Part shown: positions 32,019-37,225 of the stretch, in pieces
Position numbering within the stretch: position 1 is the first letter of the stretch
Layout: each line of letters starts with the position of its first letter
NCBI GenBank assembly: GCA_016789955.1
Contig: JAEUPB010000061.1
Location: 1 to 37,225, forward strand
DNA from: Rubrivivax sp.
GTDB lineage: Bacteria; Pseudomonadota; Gammaproteobacteria; Burkholderiales; Burkholderiaceae_C
Reading direction: 5' to 3'
Length of the DNA: 37,225 nucleotides
The notes under the pieces: generated by a model
Seen by the model: only the letters and a program-made list of their open reading frames with translations
The model's database searches: none
Told to the model about the DNA's origin: nothing
Position numbers and translations under genes: made by a program

Positions 32019-33341
32019 ATGACCACCGAGACCAGCCGAACAGAGTCCGATACGTCGACCGCGGGCCGCCGCAGGTTCGTCAGTGCAATGGCCGCGGCCC
32101 TGGGCGGCGGGGGTGCGTTCTTCGGGCCCTGGGCGCACAACCGCGTCTGGTCCCAGAGCGCCGGCGCCAAGCCGCTGGTCATCGGCCTGACGATGGACGC
32201 CAGCGGCCAGTACGCGGCCAGCGGCGGCATGGAGCGCCTGGGCGCGATGATGGCCATCAAGGAGTTCAACGAGAAGGGTGGCGTGCTCGGTCGCCCGATC
32301 GAGGCCATCCACATGGACACCGAGACGACCCCGGCGACGGGTTCGCGGGTGGCCGAGCGCATGATCAACCGCAACGACGCCGCGTTCCTGATCGGTGCGG
32401 TGCATTCGGGCGTGGCCAACGCGATCTCCCAGGTGGCGCAGAAGTACGGGTGCATCTTCCTGAACACCAACTCGAGCTCGCCCACCGAGAGCGGCAAGGA
32501 CTGCCACCGGACCAAGTTCGTGTGGGACGGCAACGGCAGCAACTTCGCCCAGGCCACCGTGCGCAACGCGATCAAGACCGCCGGCCGCGACTGGGTCCTG
32601 CTGACCAACGACTATGTCTGGGGCCACAACACCTCGAAGGCCACCCGCACGATTCTCGAGGCCAATGGCGGCAGGGTGGTCGAGGAACTGCTCGTGCCGC
32701 AGAACACGCGCGACTTCTCGGCCTACCTGCTGAAGCTGCAGCAGCTCAAGCCGCAGGCCGTGGCCACCGCGATCGGCGGCGACGACATCAAGGCCCTGCG
32801 CCAGCAGGTGGTCCAGCTCGGGCTGCACAAGCGGGCGGCGTGGATCAACAACCAGCAGGACTGGCCGGACGTTTACGGCCTCGGCCCGGAGCAGATCTTC
32901 GGCGTGTTCGGCACGACCTGGTACTACCGGCTCGACCTGCCCGGGGTGAAGGAGTTCGTCGCCGCGTACCAGAAGACCTATCCCGGCATGGCGATCGCCG
33001 TCCCGGGCAACGTCTTCCACAACGGCTACATGGCCACCCGCGAGTTGCTGCGCTGCGTGCAGGAAGCCGGCACGACGAACAACCTCGCCGTGATCCGCAA
33101 GCTCGAGGGGCGGCGCATGAGCGCACGCGATCGGCTGCAGCACTTCGATGCCTACATCGATCCGGCCACGCATCAGTGCCAGCAGACCATCTACATGGCC
33201 TCCTACAACGACACGCCGGCTGAGAAGACCGACATCTTCCGCATCCTGACGCAGAGCGAGCCGAAGGACGTGATGGACACCGACGCCCCGAAGGCCTGCA
33301 AGCTCGAGACCTACGAGTCCACGCCCAGCTACGAGCGCTGA
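32019..33341 (+). CDS. LIV-type ABC transporter periplasmic binding protein, Tat-type signal
   Basis: This 440-residue type-1 periplasmic binding protein (Peripla_BP_6) belongs to HAAT/LIV importers, the group that also includes urea and short-chain amide binders. The N-terminus carries a twin-arginine-like signal, TAGRRRFVSAMAAALGGGG (residues 14-32), with cleavage probably near WSQSAGA. The mature part begins PLVIGLTMDASGQYAASGGMERLGAMMAIKEFNEKGG. Later it has IGAVHSGVANAISQVAQKYG and DWVLLTNDYVWGHNTS. It resembles amide/urea-binding members rather than classical LivJ, but the ligand is not determined. The ribosome-binding site AGGAGACC precedes ATG 32019. It is followed by LivH 21 bp later, while LivM, LivG and LivF are on the opposite strand. 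Confidence 0.92.
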   Translation: MTTETSRTESDTSTAGRRRFVSAMAAALGGGGAFFGPWAHNRVWSQSAGAKPLVIGLTMDASGQYAASGGMERLGAMMAIKEFNEKGGVLGRPIEAIHMDTETTPATGSRVAERMINRNDAAFLIGAVHSGVANAISQVAQKYGCIFLNTNSSSPTESGKDCHRTKFVWDGNGSNFAQATVRNAIKTAGRDWVLLTNDYVWGHNTSKATRTILEANGGRVVEELLVPQNTRDFSAYLLKLQQLKPQAVATAIGGDDIKALRQQVVQLGLHKRAAWINNQQDWPDVYGLGPEQIFGVFGTTWYYRLDLPGVKEFVAAYQKTYPGMAIAVPGNVFHNGYMATRELLRCVQEAGTTNNLAVIRKLEGRRMSARDRLQHFDAYIDPATHQCQQTIYMASYNDTPAEKTDIFRILTQSEPKDVMDTDAPKACKLETYESTPSYER

Positions 33342-33362
33342 GCCGTACCGGCCCGCGATCCG

Positions 33363-34280
33363 ATGAGCCTGCTGCCCCACCTCTTCAACGGCGTCACGCT
33401 GGGACTGCTGTTCGCGCTGGTGGCGCTCGGATTCATGCTGATCGTGGGCGTCATGGAGACGATCAACCTCGCGCACGGGTCGCTGTTCGCCCTCGGCATG
33501 TACGCGGCGCTGGCGGTGATCACCCCGCGCGTCGGGAGCGACTGGCCCGTGGTGTCGGCCTGGCTGGCGTTGCCGCTGGGGACGCGCTACGCCCTGGCAC
33601 TGCTCGTGGCACCCATGCTGGTGGGCCTGTTCGGCCTCGCGCTCGAACTGTGCCTGCGCCGCACCTACGGCCGCGACCCGCTGTACGGGCTGCTGCTCAC
33701 GTTCGGAGCGGCGCTGGTGATCGAGGAGGGCATCCGGCTGATCTGGGGCTCCACGGAGCGGCAGTTGCCGTTGCCCGAGGCGCTGTCGGGCGCGGTGCTC
33801 ATCGGCGACCTGATCTACGCCCGATACCGCCTCTTCGCGTGCGGCTTCGCCGTGGTGGCGATCATGGCGCTCTGGCTGTTCCTGGAGAAGACGCCCTACG
33901 GCGCGATCATCAAGGCCGGGGCCCACGACAGCGAGATGGTCCGCGCGCTCGGAATCAACCTCAGCCGGTTGCGCGCGGGCGTGTTCGCCCTCGGCGTCGC
34001 GCTGGCCGCACTCGCCGGCATCGTGGTCGCGCCGATCTGGGGCATCCGGCCACAGGTGGGTGTGGACGCCGTCGTGCCGGCCTTCCTCGTGATCGTGCTC
34101 GGCGGCGTGGGCTCGCTGTGGGGCGCGGTGTTCGCCGGTCTGCTGGTGGGCATGGTGGTCGGGCTGACGGGGGCCTTCGCCTCCGAATGGTCGCTGCTGT
34201 CCATGTACCTGCTGTTCATCGCCGTGGTCACGTTCCGGGCCCGCGGCCTCTTCGGACGCAAGAGCGTGCTGGACACATGA
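33363..34280 (+). CDS. livH: LIV-type ABC transporter permease LivH
   Basis: This 305-residue inner-membrane permease has about eight helices. The opening LFNGVTLGLLFALVALGFMLIVGVMETINLAHGSLFALGMYAAL is the LivH hallmark (G-x-x-x-x-G...NLAHG). The docking loop is AIIKAGAHDSEMVRALGINLSRLRAGVFALGVALAALAG, and VVPAFLVIVLGGVGSLWGAVFAGLLVG closes the fold. It should form the channel with LivM from the divergent unit. ATG 33363 follows the binding-protein stop by 21 bp. Its stop overlaps the start of the next SDR gene (ATGA), tying transport genes to catabolic genes in one operon. Confidence 0.95.
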   Translation: MSLLPHLFNGVTLGLLFALVALGFMLIVGVMETINLAHGSLFALGMYAALAVITPRVGSDWPVVSAWLALPLGTRYALALLVAPMLVGLFGLALELCLRRTYGRDPLYGLLLTFGAALVIEEGIRLIWGSTERQLPLPEALSGAVLIGDLIYARYRLFACGFAVVAIMALWLFLEKTPYGAIIKAGAHDSEMVRALGINLSRLRAGVFALGVALAALAGIVVAPIWGIRPQVGVDAVVPAFLVIVLGGVGSLWGAVFAGLLVGMVVGLTGAFASEWSLLSMYLLFIAVVTFRARGLFGRKSVLDT

Positions 34281-35026
34281 AGATCGAGACTCTGCAGGAC
34301 AAGGTCGCCGTCGTCACCGGCGCCGGCGGGACGATGGGTTGCGCGCTGACCGACACGCTCGTTGGCCTCGGGTGCCGCGTGGCGATGGTGGACCTCCGCC
34401 AGGACGCGATGCGGCAAGCGCTCGAGCGCCACGGTGATCGCGTGATCGCGGTGCCGTGCGACGTGCGGACCGCCTCCTCGGTGGAAGCAGCCCACGCGTC
34501 TGTCGTGGCCGCCTGCGGGCCGGTGGACATCCTGATCAACAACGCCGGAGTGCTGACGAACCAGAAGATCGAGGGCACCACGCCGGAGGATTGGCGCCAG
34601 GTGATGGCGGTCAATGCCGATGCTCCGATGTTCTGGTCGCGCTGTGTCGTTCCGGCGATGAAGCGCGCACGCTGGGGCCGCATCGTCAACGTCGGCTCGC
34701 TGGCGGCCAAGACCGGCGGGCTCACCGCCGGCACCGCCTATGCGGTGTCCAAGGGCGCGATCGCCGCGCTGACGCTGTCGCTCGCCCGCGAACTGGCGCC
34801 CCACGGAGTCACGGCCAATGCCGTGGCGCCGGCCTACGTGCGCACGCCGATGGTCACCGAGGGCCTGACCGAGGCGCAACGCCAAGCCCTGCTCCAGCAG
34901 ATCCCGGTCGGGCGGTTCTGCGAGCCGGAGGAGTTCGCCCACGTGGTCGCCTTCCTCGTGTCGCCCTTGTCGGGCTTCATCACCGGAGAGATCATCGATC
35001 TCAATGGTGGCCTGCACATGGATTGA
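34277..35026 (+). CDS. Short-chain dehydrogenase/reductase (classical SDR), first of two
   Basis: This 249-residue NAD(P)-dependent oxidoreductase has a complete classical SDR set: TGAGGTMG (14-21), CDV (61-63), NNAG (88-91), Ser141, and Tyr155-x3-Lys159 in YAVSKG. The C-terminal IDLNGGLHMD matches FabG/gluconate-dehydrogenase-like enzymes. Asp39 at the end of beta-2 (VAMVDLR) points to NAD rather than NADP. ATG 34277 shares ATGA with the livH stop. In this operon it probably oxidises a hydroxyl of the imported polyol or sugar acid. An FabG role in fatty-acid synthesis is unlikely from context. The exact substrate is unknown. Confidence 0.92.
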   Translation: MKIETLQDKVAVVTGAGGTMGCALTDTLVGLGCRVAMVDLRQDAMRQALERHGDRVIAVPCDVRTASSVEAAHASVVAACGPVDILINNAGVLTNQKIEGTTPEDWRQVMAVNADAPMFWSRCVVPAMKRARWGRIVNVGSLAAKTGGLTAGTAYAVSKGAIAALTLSLARELAPHGVTANAVAPAYVRTPMVTEGLTEAQRQALLQQIPVGRFCEPEEFAHVVAFLVSPLSGFITGEIIDLNGGLHMD

Positions 35027-35050
35027 CCGCCCCGTTACGGCATCACGACC

Positions 35051-35842
35051 ATGATCCCCTCCGCATCCTTCTCGCTGGAGGGCCGCGTGGCCTTCATCCC
35101 GGGTGGCTACGGCGACATCGGTCGCGCCGTGGCCTGGCAGCTCGCGCAGGCGGGCGCATCGGTGGCCGTGGCGGGCCGCCACGCCGGCAAGGCCCAGATG
35201 CTGGCCACGGAACTTCAGCGAGCCGGGCACCAGGCCCTCGGCCTCGGCCTGGACGTCCGGGACGCGACGCAGATCCGGGACATCACCACCCGTGTCGCCA
35301 CGCACTTCGGCGCGCTGGACATCCTGGTGAACAGCGTGGGCATGCAACGCGAGCAGCGCATCGACGACGTGACCGAGGAGACGTTCGACGAGATCGTCCG
35401 GGTGAACCTGCGCGCGGCGATGTTCCTCGCGCAGGCCGCGGCGCGATGCCAGATCGCCTCGGTGCAGGCCGGTCGCCCGCCTGGACAACAGGTGCACATA
35501 CTTTCCGTGCGGGCGCAATTGGGCATGCGGGACCGCGGCTACTCGGCCTACTGCGCCACCAAGGGCGGCTTGGTGCAGCTGATCCGGCAGCACGCGGTGG
35601 AGCTGTGCAACCACGGGATCACGGTGAACGGGGTCGCGCCGACCGTGGTGCGCGGCGAGATGGGCGCACACTGGCTTGCAGACCCGCAGGTCCGCGACCG
35701 GCTGCTTCAGCGCATTCCGCTGGGGCGCGTGGCCGAGCCGCAGGACGTGGCCGGGCCGGTGCAGTTCTTCTGCAGCCCGGCCGCCGCCTTCGTGACCGGG
35801 CAGATCCTGTACGTCGACGGCGGCCTGACCGCAACCCAGTGA
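35051..35842 (+). CDS. Short-chain dehydrogenase/reductase, second, with altered motifs
   Basis: This 263-residue SDR has the fold motifs modified in two places: the cofactor loop is PGGYGDIG (17-24, with Pro where Thr is usual), and NNAG is replaced by NSVG (94-97). The catalytic Ser152 and Tyr167-x3-Lys171 (YCATKG) are kept, so activity is expected. AGRH after beta-2 suggests a possible preference for NADP, in contrast to its neighbour. The C-terminus [11 protein letters not shown] is typical. It lies 24 bp after the first SDR and 10 bp before mmsA. The two SDRs are not recent duplicates. A pair of oxidoreductases could act in sequence, oxidising and then reducing or epimerising the substrate; this is inference. 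Confidence 0.9.
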   Translation: MIPSASFSLEGRVAFIPGGYGDIGRAVAWQLAQAGASVAVAGRHAGKAQMLATELQRAGHQALGLGLDVRDATQIRDITTRVATHFGALDILVNSVGMQREQRIDDVTEETFDEIVRVNLRAAMFLAQAAARCQIASVQAGRPPGQQVHILSVRAQLGMRDRGYSAYCATKGGLVQLIRQHAVELCNHGITVNGVAPTVVRGEMGAHWLADPQVRDRLLQRIPLGRVAEPQDVAGPVQFFCSPAAAFVTGQILYVDGGLTATQ

Positions 35843-35852
35843 GTCCGTTCCG

Positions 35853-37225
<1,373 letters not shown>

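Overview
This 37.2 kb window is very GC-rich and dense with genes. Its families are typical of Burkholderiales (Betaproteobacteria): tripartite RND efflux, dipeptide-, PAAT- and LIV-type ABC transporters, a TRAP transporter, M81 (MlrC-like) proteins, an RpiR regulator and an IolC kinase/aldolase fusion. I assign it to Burkholderiales with moderate confidence and cannot name a genus. No rRNA, tRNA, CRISPR array, transposase or phage gene was found.

Layout. (1) Positions 1-4049, + strand: the end of a DppB-like permease, a DppC-like permease, a 387-bp gap holding an imperfect inverted repeat, a fused DppD-DppF ATPase and an EamA exporter. (2) 4088-5316: a stand-alone AAA/DUF4143 ATPase behind a perfect inverted repeat. 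(3) 5338-5553, - strand: a small gene with an in-frame TGA that reads as a SelW-like (Rdx family) selenoprotein with a CxxU motif, followed by a candidate SECIS hairpin. Ordinary gene calling would miss it. (4) 5636-8668: two convergent M81 paralogues separated by a 16-bp perfect-stem terminator. (5) 8770-14561, - strand: a complete RND pump operon (adaptor, pump, outer-membrane channel). (6) 14740-18898: two translationally coupled amidase-signature hydrolases converging on a beta-lactamase-fold serine hydrolase. (7) 19078-21981, + strand: a complete polar amino-acid ABC importer.

(8) 21989-37225 is a divergent catabolic locus around an RpiR regulator and a candidate operator at 28127-28142. 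Leftward run livM, livG, livF, an atypical ABC-like ATPase lacking the signature motif, and dctP-dctQ-dctM. Rightward run rpiR, iolC (kinase plus DUF2090 aldolase), a beta-hydroxyacid dehydrogenase, a LIV-type binding protein, livH, two SDR dehydrogenases and mmsA/iolA, which is cut by the window end. One LIV importer is therefore split over two divergent units. A TRAP transporter is attached to one arm and the lower half of the inositol pathway to the other: 2-deoxy-5-keto-gluconate to its 6-phosphate, then DHAP plus malonate semialdehyde, then acetyl-CoA. The upper inositol genes (iolG, iolE, iolD, iolB) are not in the window. The substrate may thus be a different cyclitol or deoxy-sugar acid, or those genes may lie beyond 37225.

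The most noteworthy points are the unannotated selenoprotein, the ABC-like ATPase coupled to dctP, and the hybrid ABC/TRAP/lower-inositol locus.
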